55,721 nt of DNA from Sulfitobacter sp. 20_GPM-1509m (GCF_000620505.1 NZ_JIBC01000016.1:1-55721), one strand, 5' to 3'; counted from the stretch's first letter, positions 23,125 through 32,488 are shown. A program made the numbers and translations. Notes: a model not told the origin generated them from the letters alone.

Positions 23125-24087
23125 GTGGCGGGATCTCTGACGGCAGGCGTGTCCGAAAAGCTTAAAGGCAAACGCATCTGGGTGGCGGGCCACAATGGCA
23201 TGGTCGGCAGTGCCATCGTGCGCAGGTTGGCGCGCGAAGACTGCGAAGTGCTGACCGTGGGCCGCGACGGCTGTGACCTGATGAATCGGGCCGAGGTCGA
23301 GGATTGGATGGGCGCCAACAAGCCCGACATGGTGATCGATGCCGCCGCCAAGGTGGGCGGCATCCTTGCCAATGACACCTATCCGGTGGATTTCCTGTAC
23401 AATAACATGGACATCCAGAACAACATCATCACCACCGCCCACACTGTCGGCGTGGAAAAGCTGGTGTTTCTGGGATCCTCCTGCATCTATCCCAAGCTGG
23501 CACCGCAGCCGATCACCGAGGACAGCCTGCTGACCGGACCGCTGGAGCCGACCAACGAATGGTACGCGGTTGCAAAGATCGCGGGGATCAAGCTGTGCCA
23601 GGCCTATATGCGCCAGTATGGATCGCGCTTTGTCTCGGCGATGCCGACCAACCTGTACGGCCCCTATGACAACTTTGACTTGCAATCCAGCCATGTGATT
23701 CCCGCGCTGATGCGCAAGGCACACCGCGCCAAGAAGGCAGGCGAAAGTGGCATGGAGATCTGGGGTACGGGCACGCCGCTGCGCGAGTTCCTGCATGTGG
23801 ACGACCTGGCCGATGCCACAGTGTTCGTGCTGGCCGAATACGAAGATTTCGAACACATCAACATTGGCTCGGGCACCGATCAGTCGATTGCCGATGTGGC
23901 CCGCATGGTGATGGATGTGGTCGGCCTGGAAGGCGAGTTGCGCCACGACCGGACCAAGCCCGACGGCACCCCGCGCAAGCTGATGAGCGCGGCGAAGTTG
24001 CAGGCCCTGGGCTGGACGCCGACCATCGAGCTGAAAGAGGGTCTGGCGCAGACCTATCAGTGGTTCCTGGAAAACGTCGAAAACTGA
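23125..24087 (+). CDS. fcl: GDP-L-fucose synthase
   Basis: A 320-aa short-chain dehydrogenase/reductase that epimerises and reduces GDP-4-keto-6-deoxymannose to GDP-L-fucose, using NADPH. It has the Rossmann motif IWVAGHNGMVGSAIVRRL (about residues 18-35), the catalytic serine in FLGSSCIYP, the Y-x3-K pair in EWYAVAKIAG, and the diagnostic NLYGPYDNFDLQSSHVIPALMRK stretch of Fcl/WcaG. The start is GTG at 23125. It works directly after Gmd, which is 13 kb away in another operon of this plasmid. A strong terminator follows at 24121. Confidence 0.92.
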   Translation: MAGSLTAGVSEKLKGKRIWVAGHNGMVGSAIVRRLAREDCEVLTVGRDGCDLMNRAEVEDWMGANKPDMVIDAAAKVGGILANDTYPVDFLYNNMDIQNNIITTAHTVGVEKLVFLGSSCIYPKLAPQPITEDSLLTGPLEPTNEWYAVAKIAGIKLCQAYMRQYGSRFVSAMPTNLYGPYDNFDLQSSHVIPALMRKAHRAKKAGESGMEIWGTGTPLREFLHVDDLADATVFVLAEYEDFEHINIGSGTDQSIADVARMVMDVVGLEGELRHDRTKPDGTPRKLMSAAKLQALGWTPTIELKEGLAQTYQWFLENVEN

Positions 24088-24120
24088 GCTGCGGCGCGCC
24101 GCCAAATCCGAAGCCGTAAA

Positions 24121-24151
24121 AAAACGCCGCCCTTTATTTGGGCGGCGTTTT
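24121..24151. terminator. Strong bidirectional rho-independent terminator
   Basis: AAAACGCCGCCC and GGGCGGCGTTTT form a perfect 12-bp stem with a 7-nt loop (TTTATTT). Runs of A and T on the outer ends let it work in both directions, between the convergent fucose synthase and sulfotransferase genes. Confidence 0.9.
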
Positions 24152-24179
24152 GCTTGTCTGCCTGCGAAACGGGCGAAAC

Positions 24180-24854
24180 TCAGCCTTTCCAGCTGCTCCG
24201 GTCATAGTCCAGCATGGCAAAATCCGGGCCGAACGCCTTGGCGACGACCTGGGCTGTTTCCTTGTTATAGTAGCGCGTGAACGGCTGATCGCGGTGGCTG
24301 CGCGAGGCGGATTTATAGGTGCCGAGCGCGCCGTTTTCCAAATCCAGATCGGCGCACAGCTGGGTCAGATCGTCGTCCAGGTGTTCGTAGCGCACAAAGC
24401 GGTCCACCACTTTTTGCCCACGGATCGTATAGGCCTGACGGTCGACGGGCAGTTCGGGGCGCACCAGCAGCCAGTGCGAGAATACTTCGACGGTCTTGTC
24501 GAAATCCAGCTCTGCCAGTTCGGCGCGCAGGTTGGGCGCACAGTGCATCCAGAACCACGAAACCACTTTGTCATATGGATTTCTGACCACGCAGAACTTG
24601 TGGTAGCTGTCCCAGATTTCGGCGTCGATGTGCTTTTTGATGGCGGCCGCCGTCATGTGATTTCTGAACTTGCCGCCGCCCGAACCCTTGCCGCGCGCGC
24701 CGACGATTCCGTATTCGGTCACGCTTTGCGCGGTGTGGTGTTCCGCGGCGGTGCCGGGGGGGCGGCAATAGGGTTCAAGAAAGACTTCGACCGAGGTGCC
24801 CGCGGTCTTGAGAGTCTTGGTATAGATGAATTTATGGGCGTGACTGACGAGCAT
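24180..24854 (-). CDS. Sulfotransferase family protein 1
   Basis: A 224-aa PAPS-dependent sulfotransferase-like protein. The 5'-phosphosulfate loop is visible as FIYTKTLKTAGTSVEVFL near the N-terminus, with K-T-x-K-T-A-G-T-S at its core. The 3'-phosphate site is CVVRNPYDKVVSWFWMH. The compact size fits bacterial carbohydrate sulfotransferases. No signal peptide or membrane helix is seen, so it should act in the cytoplasm on sugar intermediates. It stands alone between two terminators' worth of intergenic DNA. The acceptor is unknown; a fucose- or mannose-containing capsule is inferred from the neighbours. Confidence 0.8.
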   Translation of the reverse strand: MLVSHAHKFIYTKTLKTAGTSVEVFLEPYCRPPGTAAEHHTAQSVTEYGIVGARGKGSGGGKFRNHMTAAAIKKHIDAEIWDSYHKFCVVRNPYDKVVSWFWMHCAPNLRAELAELDFDKTVEVFSHWLLVRPELPVDRQAYTIRGQKVVDRFVRYEHLDDDLTQLCADLDLENGALGTYKSASRSHRDQPFTRYYNKETAQVVAKAFGPDFAMLDYDRSSWKG

Positions 24855-25030
24855 CGGGAAAGGCCTTGTGCATATAAAATCCTCATTCGTGTCCTAGCAT
24901 TAAAGCCGGGGGGGGTGAATAGGCCGCCGCCGCACCGATTGGGACTGTTTTGCCCGTAGATTTTTGCTAAGACATTGCTGAATTTCAAATGCTGCGGCTG
25001 TGGGCCGTTGCCCAAAGGATAGGTTACGTC

Positions 25031-25807
25031 ATGACAGACCAAAGCGCCAAAATAGAGATCGAGGTTCCGCCCAGTGATTACGCCGGGCCGAGCATTATTT
25101 TCTGGACCCTGCACAAGGCAGGCAGCCGGTATTTCTATTCGGTCATCAAGAAACTGGCCCGCAGCGCCGGTGCGCCGATGCTGAACATCGCGGCCGAATA
25201 TTTCCAGGCGGGCGAAAAGGTTGAACTGACGCCCGAGGCGATCACCTATCTGCAACCCACCGGCTATGCCTATGGTCCCTTCCGCCAGCCCAACGAGGCC
25301 GAGGCGATCCCGGATTATGATGCCTACAAGCGGTTCCTTGTGGTGCGCGATCCGCGCGACATCCTGACGTCGTTCTATTTCTCGGCACGGTTCAGCCACC
25401 GCAAGCCGGGGCAGGGCGCCGATGAAGAGCGCGAAGAAGCCACCGATATGCCGCCGATCGAGGAATATGTGCTGAAGCAGGGCCGCAAGATGCTGCCGCG
25501 CTGGCAGGCTTATGCCGACATGATCCGCAAGGACCCCGAGCTGCGCCTGTTCAAATACGAGTTCATCATCGACAATTTTGAAGAGTGGATGAACCAGGTG
25601 ATCGACCACACCGGCCTGCCGGCAAAGCCTGCCATGGTCCAGGCGCTGGCCCAGGCGCACGTGGCCGACGTTCAGGAAGAAGAGGTGACCAAGCACCGCC
25701 GCCAGATCCGTCCCGGAGATCACAAGCGCAAGCTGGAGCAGGCCACCATCGACGAGCTGAACGAGCTGTATGGCGATATCATCGAGCTGTTCGGCTACGA
25801 AAAGTAA
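25031..25807 (+). CDS. Sulfotransferase family protein 2
   Basis: A 258-aa protein of the Sulfotransfer_1 type. The PAPS 5' loop is IIFWTLHKAGSRYFYSVIKKL (residues about 18-38), and the 3'-phosphate site is FLVVRDPRDILTSFYFSARFSH with the conserved R-D-P-R-D. The C-terminal half has the typical KRKLEQATIDELNELYGDIIELFGY helix. The ATG at 25031 is preferred over the longer frame from 24989. It is divergent from sulfotransferase 1 and ends in its own strong terminator at 25829. The acceptor is not known. Confidence 0.82.
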   Translation: MTDQSAKIEIEVPPSDYAGPSIIFWTLHKAGSRYFYSVIKKLARSAGAPMLNIAAEYFQAGEKVELTPEAITYLQPTGYAYGPFRQPNEAEAIPDYDAYKRFLVVRDPRDILTSFYFSARFSHRKPGQGADEEREEATDMPPIEEYVLKQGRKMLPRWQAYADMIRKDPELRLFKYEFIIDNFEEWMNQVIDHTGLPAKPAMVQALAQAHVADVQEEEVTKHRRQIRPGDHKRKLEQATIDELNELYGDIIELFGYEK

Positions 25808-25828
25808 ACCTGTCCCATCGGACAGATC

Positions 25829-25856
25829 AAAGGCCCGCCATCACTGGCGGGCCTTT
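25829..25856. terminator. Bidirectional rho-independent terminator
   Basis: AAAGGCCCGCC and GGCGGGCCTTT make a perfect 11-bp stem with a 6-nt loop, followed by TTTT on the plus side. It lies between the convergent sulfotransferase 2 and glycosyltransferase genes. Confidence 0.88.
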
Positions 25857-25882
25857 TGCGTTTTCGGGTCCCTGTGCGCGGC

Positions 25883-27442
25883 TCAGCCGGTCTGGACGTT
25901 CAGCGATTTGACCGCAAAGCTCAGCGAGCGGGGGTCGTGGGAGTGGGGGGCCGGGACCTTGTCAATCGACAGGGTGAACTTCAACCCGTCCGATGCACTG
26001 GCGCGCAGCGGTTTCGCCAAGGGCAGGTGAATGCGCGCAAAGGTTTCCTTCAGCTCCACGGGGGCAGAGGTGATCACGGTGTCGCCCAGCCGGACCGTCA
26101 GCTTGCACGGCTCCAGCGCGCGCGCCATCAGCGTCACGCCGGTCACCGCCACGTCACGGGTCAGCGGCAGGGTCATGTCGGCCTCCTGGGCCACGGCCCA
26201 GCGGTGGGTGGCCTCGATGACCGACCAGCCGGAGCCGGTCAGCGGACGGCTGTTGCCCTCGCCCATGAAGACGTGAATGTCGGTCTGGTCGGCGGGGGCG
26301 TTCTTGGGGGCCTGGTCCGCTTCGGTTTCGAAATCACGCCAGGACGCCATCAGCTGGCGGGTTTCCGAAAAGCGGTTCAGCGCGTCCTCGTAGGGGTCGC
26401 GGCCCTGTTGATAGGCGGCCATGATCCGGTCGATGTTGGCCGACAGCCCCGCATGTTTCACCATCTGCGCGGCAGGGGTGGTGCGGATGAATTCCAGCAT
26501 CGCGGGGTGGCTTTGGACCCAGGCCTTGTGGCCACGTTCGATGGTCAGCCGCGCATTGGCCGAGATCGCGCGCACCTTGTCCATCTGGTCGCGCAGGTTG
26601 ATGCTTTGCACGCCCTGGGAAAACAGGATGCCGTTGGTCCAGTTGTGGATGTATTCGTTGTGCGTCGGCAGGTCGTGGGCGATCACCACCATGCCGCGGG
26701 CCATCGCCTCGAGAAAGGCATGGCCGATCCCTTCGGCATGGCGCGGCGCGATAAAGACGTTGGCGTTGTCCATCACGGCGGCGAAGTCGGACTGTTTTTC
26801 AAACCACGACGAATGGGTCACCGGACAGTCGAACCCTTCCAGATCCGCCTCGTTGAACACTGACCCGTCGTCGGCGGGGGTGTGGACGTGCAGATGGCTG
26901 AGCTGGTCGCCCATCATCCGGCGCACCATCGGAAGGTTGATCCCCGATTTCGGCAACCGCTGCCAGAAAAAGCCGCGCAGCGTGTCCATGTCGGTGACCG
27001 GCTTCACCGATGCGGGATCGGTGAAATAGCGCACCAGCATGCTGTCACAGCCCAGCGACAGCGCCCGCCCGTGCAGCGTGGTCGAGAAGTTCAGATAGCG
27101 CGCCTGGCGGTTCATCTGCCAGTGGGTGTCGGGCAGGCCGGCCGAGCCGTCGTACATCTGCACCACGATCACCTTCTTGCCTGCCGCGATGAACAGGGGC
27201 GTCAGGAAATCCATCTGCCCGATCACGACATATTCGCTGTCATCAATCAGCTGCGCCGCATCGACGGGCAGGGAGGGGTCGACATATTTGGTTTCGACAT
27301 CAAAACCCTGTTCGAAAATCCGCACCAGAAAGTCGAACGAACGGGTCTTGCGGTGGAACACATGGTCGACGAACAGCAGCCGGGGCTTGGTGTTGCGGGG
27401 TTTGGAGCCGAGAACGGGTGTGATTTTTTTCTTGGAAAACAT
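25883..27442 (-). CDS. GT4-type glycosyltransferase with C-terminal accessory domain
   Basis: A 519-aa protein. Residues about 20-390 form a GT-B glycosyltransferase; the donor-binding half holds the GT4 signature VFIAPRHAEGIGHAFLEAMARGMVVIAHDLPTHNEYI with the E-x7-E spacing. The last ~110 residues form a separate beta-rich domain (SGWSVIEATHRWAVAQEADMTLPLTRDVAVTGVTLMARAL) of a kind often appended to surface-glycan enzymes in this group. The ATG at 27442 shares one base with the stop of the upstream glycosyltransferase (TAATG), so the two are coupled. The linkage and donor sugar are unknown; GDP-fucose or GDP-mannose are plausible. Confidence 0.82.
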   Translation of the reverse strand: MFSKKKITPVLGSKPRNTKPRLLFVDHVFHRKTRSFDFLVRIFEQGFDVETKYVDPSLPVDAAQLIDDSEYVVIGQMDFLTPLFIAAGKKVIVVQMYDGSAGLPDTHWQMNRQARYLNFSTTLHGRALSLGCDSMLVRYFTDPASVKPVTDMDTLRGFFWQRLPKSGINLPMVRRMMGDQLSHLHVHTPADDGSVFNEADLEGFDCPVTHSSWFEKQSDFAAVMDNANVFIAPRHAEGIGHAFLEAMARGMVVIAHDLPTHNEYIHNWTNGILFSQGVQSINLRDQMDKVRAISANARLTIERGHKAWVQSHPAMLEFIRTTPAAQMVKHAGLSANIDRIMAAYQQGRDPYEDALNRFSETRQLMASWRDFETEADQAPKNAPADQTDIHVFMGEGNSRPLTGSGWSVIEATHRWAVAQEADMTLPLTRDVAVTGVTLMARALEPCKLTVRLGDTVITSAPVELKETFARIHLPLAKPLRASASDGLKFTLSIDKVPAPHSHDPRSLSFAVKSLNVQTG

Positions 27443-28641
27443 TATGCCGCCTCCGCCTGGATCCAGGCCCTGCACGAGCGGTCCACGTCTTCCAGGTAAT
27501 AGCGCCGCGCCAGTGCCGCCTGTTCGCGGATCATCTCGGGGGATTTCTGGGCAAACATCACGATGGCATCGGCAAAATCATCCTCGGTGCCACAGGTGGC
27601 GCCCGCATTGTACAGCCGCGCCTGATCGGCAAAGCCGGTGCCCGCCTGACAGATCGCCAGCCGACCGAACATCAGCGCCTCCATCAGCATGGCCGAGCCG
27701 CGGTTGGCATAGACATCCTGCGCATAGGGCATCAGCGCCACGTGGCTGTCGCGGAACGAGCGGACGATTTCCGTATAGGGCACCTGACCCGGCAGGATCT
27801 CGGCGTTGGGCAGCGAATACAGCCAGCGCATGTAATCGGTGTGCGCGGCAAAGGTCGCATCGGGCGGCCCCTGGATGATGAACCGCACCTGTGACGGGTC
27901 CAGCCGCGTCAGCACGCCTTCGATGATCGGTTTCAGGCGGAAGAAGCCCTTGTCGGGGCGGGCGGAGCCGCCGGACAGAAAGGTGATCGGCCCATCCTGC
28001 GGGATGTCCAGCGGGTCGATGCCCGGCGCGAAATAGGGCACGATGTGCACCGGCTGTCCCAGCCTTTGGCGCAGGACGTTGCCAAAGGTCGGCGTCTCGG
28101 CGCAGATCGACAGCGGCAGGCCCACGTTCAACAGCCCCTTGAGCCGGTCGATCACCACCGTGAAGGCATCCGGGTTGGTCATGTTCAGCGCGGTCATTTC
28201 CATCACCGCGATCATCCGCACCAGAAGCGCGGGACATTGGTGCGGGTGCAGCCCGCCCACCACATTGGCCAGCGACAGGGCGCTGTAGTGGTCGATCGAC
28301 GGATACAGCAGCGTGTCCTCGGGGCCGATGTCATAGGCCGTCATGAACCGCGAGAATTCCACCGTCGCGGCGGCCTCGGGGCTGAGCCGCTGTCCGGGCA
28401 CGTGCATCAGCTCCAGAGGGGCCGGTGCGCGGTCGATCTTCAGCACGTAGTCGTAGTGGAAATCGAAAAAGCGGATCACGCCATCATCGCTGCCGTCGGC
28501 GGGGCGGGGCAGGTGTTGCGAGGCGACCATGTGGACCTCGTCGAAGTGATGCGATGCGAGATCGGCGAAATACTTGAGAGCATTCAGGCTGTGGCCATAT
28601 TCCATGGCACAGACCGGGTCGATTATGAAAACGCGGGCCAA
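27442..28641 (-). CDS. Glycosyltransferase, GT-B fold
   Basis: A 399-aa GT-B protein. The N-terminal Rossmann half starts MARVFIIDPVCAMEYGHSLNALKYFADLASHHF. The C-terminal half has the GT4-type nucleotide-sugar site (FLSGGSARPDKGFFRLKPIIEGVL ... YANRGSAMLMEALMFGRLAICQAGTG). The start is TTG at 28641 with a good AAGGA box 7 nt upstream; no other start sits near the conserved N-terminus. It is the first gene of a two-gene unit with the 519-aa glycosyltransferase. About 150 bp of probable promoter DNA separate it from sulfotransferase 3. Confidence 0.78.
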   Translation of the reverse strand: MARVFIIDPVCAMEYGHSLNALKYFADLASHHFDEVHMVASQHLPRPADGSDDGVIRFFDFHYDYVLKIDRAPAPLELMHVPGQRLSPEAAATVEFSRFMTAYDIGPEDTLLYPSIDHYSALSLANVVGGLHPHQCPALLVRMIAVMEMTALNMTNPDAFTVVIDRLKGLLNVGLPLSICAETPTFGNVLRQRLGQPVHIVPYFAPGIDPLDIPQDGPITFLSGGSARPDKGFFRLKPIIEGVLTRLDPSQVRFIIQGPPDATFAAHTDYMRWLYSLPNAEILPGQVPYTEIVRSFRDSHVALMPYAQDVYANRGSAMLMEALMFGRLAICQAGTGFADQARLYNAGATCGTEDDFADAIVMFAQKSPEMIREQAALARRYYLEDVDRSCRAWIQAEAA

Positions 28642-28793
28642 GGGTCGTCCTTAAAGTCTGGTGCGGGGCAGATGCTGCATTTTCAGGCAACACCGGTCAC
28701 GCTTCGTGTTCAAATGACACCCCTGGCGGGATGCGGTGCTTAAATAATGATGTTCCGCGCCCTTTGGCATGGTCGCTATGGTGTTGTAAAACT

Positions 28794-29762
28794 TCATACA
28801 CAGCCCCGTTCGGTCAACATCTGCAATGCGGCATAGTAGAATTGTGTATCAATCTCAATGTGCGGTTTGAGAGCAAGGCGGATTTTGTCCGTTACTTCGA
28901 GCGGGGGCGCCGGAGAGAACCAGGTGCCTGTATTTTCATCAGTTATGTTGTCATGTGGCAGCGCAGGCGGCGGAGTCAGTCCGAGTGCTGTAAAAAGTGG
29001 CGGAATTGTGGCGGGATGCTCGAGCAGTGCCACACCGCTGATCGCTTTGAGATGGGCGCAGGCGCGGGGCAGGGCGGTCGCGTCTTCGGCCAGCGGTCGG
29101 GCGCCGTCGGGGGCAGGGTGGCTTTCCCAGGATTTCAGCCCCAGCGCACCGGCCATTTGCCGGGTCTGCGCGTTGTCGATGCTGGGATGGGCGACCAGAT
29201 CGGGATGGGCGAAAAAGGCCTCTGCGTCATGGGCGCGGGCCAGCCGGATCAGGTTCATGTTGCGCTTTTGCGCGCGGGCTGCATTGGGATCAACCGAGCG
29301 CAGATAGCGGTAAAGCGACACGAGCCGTGCCGTCGGATCACGCAGCATGGTGACCACGCGGACCGCGCGGCCCGGGATCAGGGCCAGCGTGGCGCTGTCG
29401 AAGTGGCCCGAAAAGAATTGCGCCTGTGCCAGCATCGCCGCCGGCCAGTTGCCCAGCCCGTTGCGTCGTTCGGGAAACAGCGGCACGTCCAGCGCGGCGG
29501 CCAGCGCCGTGTGCAGGCTGGTGCCGCCCGCCTTTGGGACGTGCTGAAACACCGTGACGGGGCGGTCCATGTCTGCCGGTGCGGCCAGCGCGCGGTTGTC
29601 CCGTGTCGCCAGCCGTTGGCGGAAGGTATCCGTGCGCATCAGGTGCAGGCCCAAGGCCTCGATATCGGCAAAATTGCGATGCCGCTCCAGCAGCGGCTGG
29701 GGCAGATTCGTACGCCCCATCAGCAAGGCAAAGGCGCTGCGTATTTCGTTGTCTTTCAGCAT
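28794..29762 (-). CDS. Sulfotransferase family protein 3, with DUF4214-like N-terminus
   Basis: A 322-aa protein. The sulfotransferase core shows the PAPS loop VFQHVPKAGGTSLHTALAAAL and the 3'-phosphate site VVTMLRDPTARLVSLYRYLR. It is preceded by about 55 residues (DNEIRSAFALLMGRTNLPQPLLERHRNFADIEALGLHLMRTDTFRQRL) that resemble the helical repeat of DUF4214 proteins, also seen in sulfotransferase 6. The ATG at 29762 has GAGGA about 5 nt upstream; in-frame ATGs at 29765 and 29777 have poorer spacing. It is divergent from sulfotransferase 4, with 142 bp between starts. Confidence 0.8.
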   Translation of the reverse strand: MLKDNEIRSAFALLMGRTNLPQPLLERHRNFADIEALGLHLMRTDTFRQRLATRDNRALAAPADMDRPVTVFQHVPKAGGTSLHTALAAALDVPLFPERRNGLGNWPAAMLAQAQFFSGHFDSATLALIPGRAVRVVTMLRDPTARLVSLYRYLRSVDPNAARAQKRNMNLIRLARAHDAEAFFAHPDLVAHPSIDNAQTRQMAGALGLKSWESHPAPDGARPLAEDATALPRACAHLKAISGVALLEHPATIPPLFTALGLTPPPALPHDNITDENTGTWFSPAPPLEVTDKIRLALKPHIEIDTQFYYAALQMLTERGCV

Positions 29763-29904
29763 CATGTCCTCTTGCATCGGGCCAAATCAGGGCCAGTTTC
29801 AACATATTCAGGTTGCAAAGTCTTGGCGTTTCGAGATCGGGCAGGTATTGACGAACGACCAAAAGCATAACATCGCGTACAACGGGAAGAGTAACAGGCA
29901 CATA

Positions 29905-30624
29905 ATGAGCGGATCTCCGATCAAGTTATCATCACCGGATCAGTTTGATCCCAAAACCATGCAACTGGTTTTTGTTCATATCCCGAAATCGGGCGGCACG
30001 TCGTTTCATGCGGCCCTCGAAGATATGTCGGGCGGTGGTTACCTGCATCTTGTCCCCGGCCAGAACGACCCCGAGGACATCAACACGTTGTGGGGCATCG
30101 GCGGGCATTTCAATTATGAATCGGCGCTGGTGCAGTCCACCAAGAAAGACCGCGTTTACGTGACCTTGTTGCGTGATCCGGTGGAACGGTTCGTGTCCTT
30201 CTTTCACCATGTGCAGGCGCGTCCCTATCACCACCTTGCGCAGGCCGACCCCGAGCTTTTGGAAATGGGGCCTGGCGATTTTGCGCGCCGGCTGGCGGCG
30301 ATCGGCAACCGCGAGGTGTCGAACCTGCAGTGCAAGATGGTCACCGGACGCGGCGGCATCACCGGGATCAAGGCGGCGAACCACGCCCGCGCGCAGTTCA
30401 CCATTTGCGCGCCCCTGACCAAACAGCCGCAGATCGTGGCATGGCTGGCCCGTGCGGCCGGAGCCGAAGAGGCCCCCGAAGTGCAGCGGCTGAACACCTC
30501 GAAGGCCAAGGCGCCGGTGGCGTTGAGCGACACGGACCGCGCCTTTGTCGAAGGGCTGAACGCTGACGATATGGTGCTGTTCGAGCGCGCCAGCGCCAAG
30601 GGCTGGGACGGGTTCGAAGACTAG
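29905..30624 (+). CDS. Sulfotransferase family protein 4
   Basis: A 239-aa Sulfotransfer_2-like protein. The PAPS 5' loop (LVFVHIPKSGGTSFHAALEDM, residues about 18-38) and the 3'-phosphate site (YVTLLRDPVERFVSFFHHVQ) are near-textbook. A cysteine-containing NLQCKMVTG segment follows, as in heparan and chondroitin sulfotransferase-like bacterial proteins. The ATG at 29905 was chosen because it starts the conserved protein; the open frame from 29554 runs antisense to sulfotransferase 3. No signal peptide. The acceptor is presumably the plasmid-encoded glycan. Confidence 0.84.
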   Translation: MSGSPIKLSSPDQFDPKTMQLVFVHIPKSGGTSFHAALEDMSGGGYLHLVPGQNDPEDINTLWGIGGHFNYESALVQSTKKDRVYVTLLRDPVERFVSFFHHVQARPYHHLAQADPELLEMGPGDFARRLAAIGNREVSNLQCKMVTGRGGITGIKAANHARAQFTICAPLTKQPQIVAWLARAAGAEEAPEVQRLNTSKAKAPVALSDTDRAFVEGLNADDMVLFERASAKGWDGFED

Positions 30625-31070
30625 TGTGGAACGTCGCGTACCTTTGACCTGAACCGGACCTTTGGTGCGGTTTTGGTCAAAGTCCGCTGTGCGGGACATT
30701 CCTGCCGTTTGAAAAGGAACGCGAAGCCGCGCATCGTCGGGCCGTGGTGCGGCGATCCGACCTCAGTGTCTGCCACTTAATAGCAGCCAAACACATCCTA
30801 CCTGTCCGTCACACGCAACAGCAACCAAATCGCCGTGCCGGCGGACGGCCCGTCATGTCGTAGACATGCCTGCGGCATGATGCGCGGCGGCCTGCGGCCT
30901 TGATTCCGCGCAGGTGGAATTCGGAAAAGACTCGAACCCCACCTTCACCGCGATCAGCGGACAGGTCCGGTTTTCCATTTCGGGTCAGTTGATGACAGAT
31001 AGGTCAATTTCGCCTGACGTCTGACGCATGGGCTGCCAGCTACCGCCAGCAGCCCCCGATGTTTTCGCCA
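30625..31070. other. Non-coding stretch with palindromes, no gene recognised
   Basis: About 445 bp lie between convergent genes (sulfotransferase 4 and manC). No frame here has a recognisable product. Visible structures are an inverted repeat CTTTGACC-N25-GGTCAAAG (30642-30682), possibly a terminator, and the overlapping palindromes at 30854-30879. A short open plus-strand stretch ending QLMTDRSISPDV at about 31023 has no start codon and may be decayed coding sequence. The length and patchy structure suggest remnants of an insertion, but no transposase or terminal repeats were found. Confidence 0.5.
30854..30879. repeat. Overlapping REP-like palindromes
   Basis: CATGTC-GTA-GACATG (30854-30868) and CATGCC-TGC-GGCATG (30865-30879) share four bases, so only one of the two hairpins can form at a time. 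They lie in an intergenic region, like repetitive extragenic palindromes. No second copy was noticed in this replicon. Confidence 0.5.
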
Positions 31071-32483
31071 TCACGTACGGGCGTAGACATCCTCGTAACG
31101 CACGATGTCGTCTTCGCCCAGATAGGTGCCGGTCTGCACCTCGATCAGCACCATCGGCACCTTGCCCGGGTTCTCCATGCGGTGAATGGCGCCCAGGGGG
31201 ATATAGACCGACTGGTTCTCGCTCAGCAGCTTGACCTCTTCGTCCACGGTGACCCGCGCGGTGCCCGCCACGACGATCCAGTGTTCGGACCGGTGCACGT
31301 GGCTTTGCAGGCTCAGCGCCGCGCCGGGGTGCACGTGGATGCGCTTGACCTGGAAGCGATCGGACAGGATCAGCGTTTCGAACCAGCCCCACGGACGGTG
31401 ATCCACCGGCAGTTGCACCGCCTGTTTCGCGCCGCGTTTCTTCAGTGTTTCCACGGCCTTTTTGACGTTTTGCGATTCCGACAGATCGGCAACCATGACG
31501 GCGTCACGCATCGCCACGGCGACCACGTTTTTCAGCCCGATGCCGACCAGCTCGATCTCGCTGGATTCCGACCGCAGCAGGGTGTTTTCACAATCGAACA
31601 CGGTGGTGTTTTCCGACCGCGCATTGCCGTTCTTGTCCTTGGTGCTTTCCTGCCAGACGGCTTCCCAGCTGCCCAGGTCCGACCATTGCTCGTCAAAGCT
31701 GACGACCGACACATTGGTGGCCTTTTCCATCACCGCATAGTCGATGGATTCCTCGGGGACACCGGCCCAGGCGGTCTCGTCCAGACGGGTGAAATCCAGA
31801 TCGCTGACGGCGCCGGCCATCGCCGCCTCGACACCGGCAAGGATGTCGGGGGCATGGGTGCGGAATGCGTCGATCAGCACGTCGGCACGGGCCAGGAACA
31901 CACCGGCATTCCACAGGTATTTCGGATCTGCCAGCAGCTCGACCGCGCGTTCGGCGTTGGGTTTCTCGATGAACCGCTCCAGCTTCATCACGCCCTCGTG
32001 GGTCTGGGCACCGCTTTGCAGCCAGCCAAAGCCGGTCTCGGGGCGGGTCGCCTTGATGCCGAAGGTGACGATATTGCCTTCTTCCGCCGAGGCGGCCCCT
32101 GCCATCACGGCCTTGCGAAAGGCCGCGCTGTTGGCCACCGCATGGTCCGAAGGCACCAGCAGCAACATGCCGCCCGGCGTGTCCTGCTGAACCTTAAGCG
32201 CGGCCAGAATGGCGGCAGGCGCGGTGTTGCGCCCGTCGGGTTCGATGACGATACCGCTGGCCTCGACGCCTGCCTCGTCCAGCTGTTCGGTCACGATGAA
32301 CCGGAAGCTGTCATTGGTGACCACCAGCGGGTTGCCAAAGCCCTTGCCCAGGAACCGCCGCGCCGACGCCTGGAACAGGCTTTCGTCGCCGACCAGCTGG
32401 GCAAACTGCTTGGGAAAGGATTTGCGCGAAAGCGGCCAAAGCCGCGTGCCGGAGCCACCACACAGAAGGACAGGAGTAATCAT
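31071..32483 (-). CDS. manC: Mannose-1-phosphate guanylyltransferase/mannose-6-phosphate isomerase
   Basis: A 470-aa bifunctional type II enzyme that makes GDP-mannose from mannose-1-phosphate and GTP, and can supply mannose-6-phosphate. The pyrophosphorylase domain starts PVLLCGGSGTRLWPLSRKSFPKQF and has the active-site FIEKPNAERA. The C-terminal ~115 residues form the cupin isomerase domain (RPWGWFETLILSDRFQVKRIHVHPGAALSLQSHVHRSEHWIVV) with its metal-binding Q, H and E residues. The ATG at 32483 is preferred over a TTG at 32492. It is the last gene of the gmd operon, 5 bp after sulfotransferase 5. Confidence 0.92.
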   Translation of the reverse strand: MITPVLLCGGSGTRLWPLSRKSFPKQFAQLVGDESLFQASARRFLGKGFGNPLVVTNDSFRFIVTEQLDEAGVEASGIVIEPDGRNTAPAAILAALKVQQDTPGGMLLLVPSDHAVANSAAFRKAVMAGAASAEEGNIVTFGIKATRPETGFGWLQSGAQTHEGVMKLERFIEKPNAERAVELLADPKYLWNAGVFLARADVLIDAFRTHAPDILAGVEAAMAGAVSDLDFTRLDETAWAGVPEESIDYAVMEKATNVSVVSFDEQWSDLGSWEAVWQESTKDKNGNARSENTTVFDCENTLLRSESSEIELVGIGLKNVVAVAMRDAVMVADLSESQNVKKAVETLKKRGAKQAVQLPVDHRPWGWFETLILSDRFQVKRIHVHPGAALSLQSHVHRSEHWIVVAGTARVTVDEEVKLLSENQSVYIPLGAIHRMENPGKVPMVLIEVQTGTYLGEDDIVRYEDVYART

Positions 32484-32488
32484 GTTTT

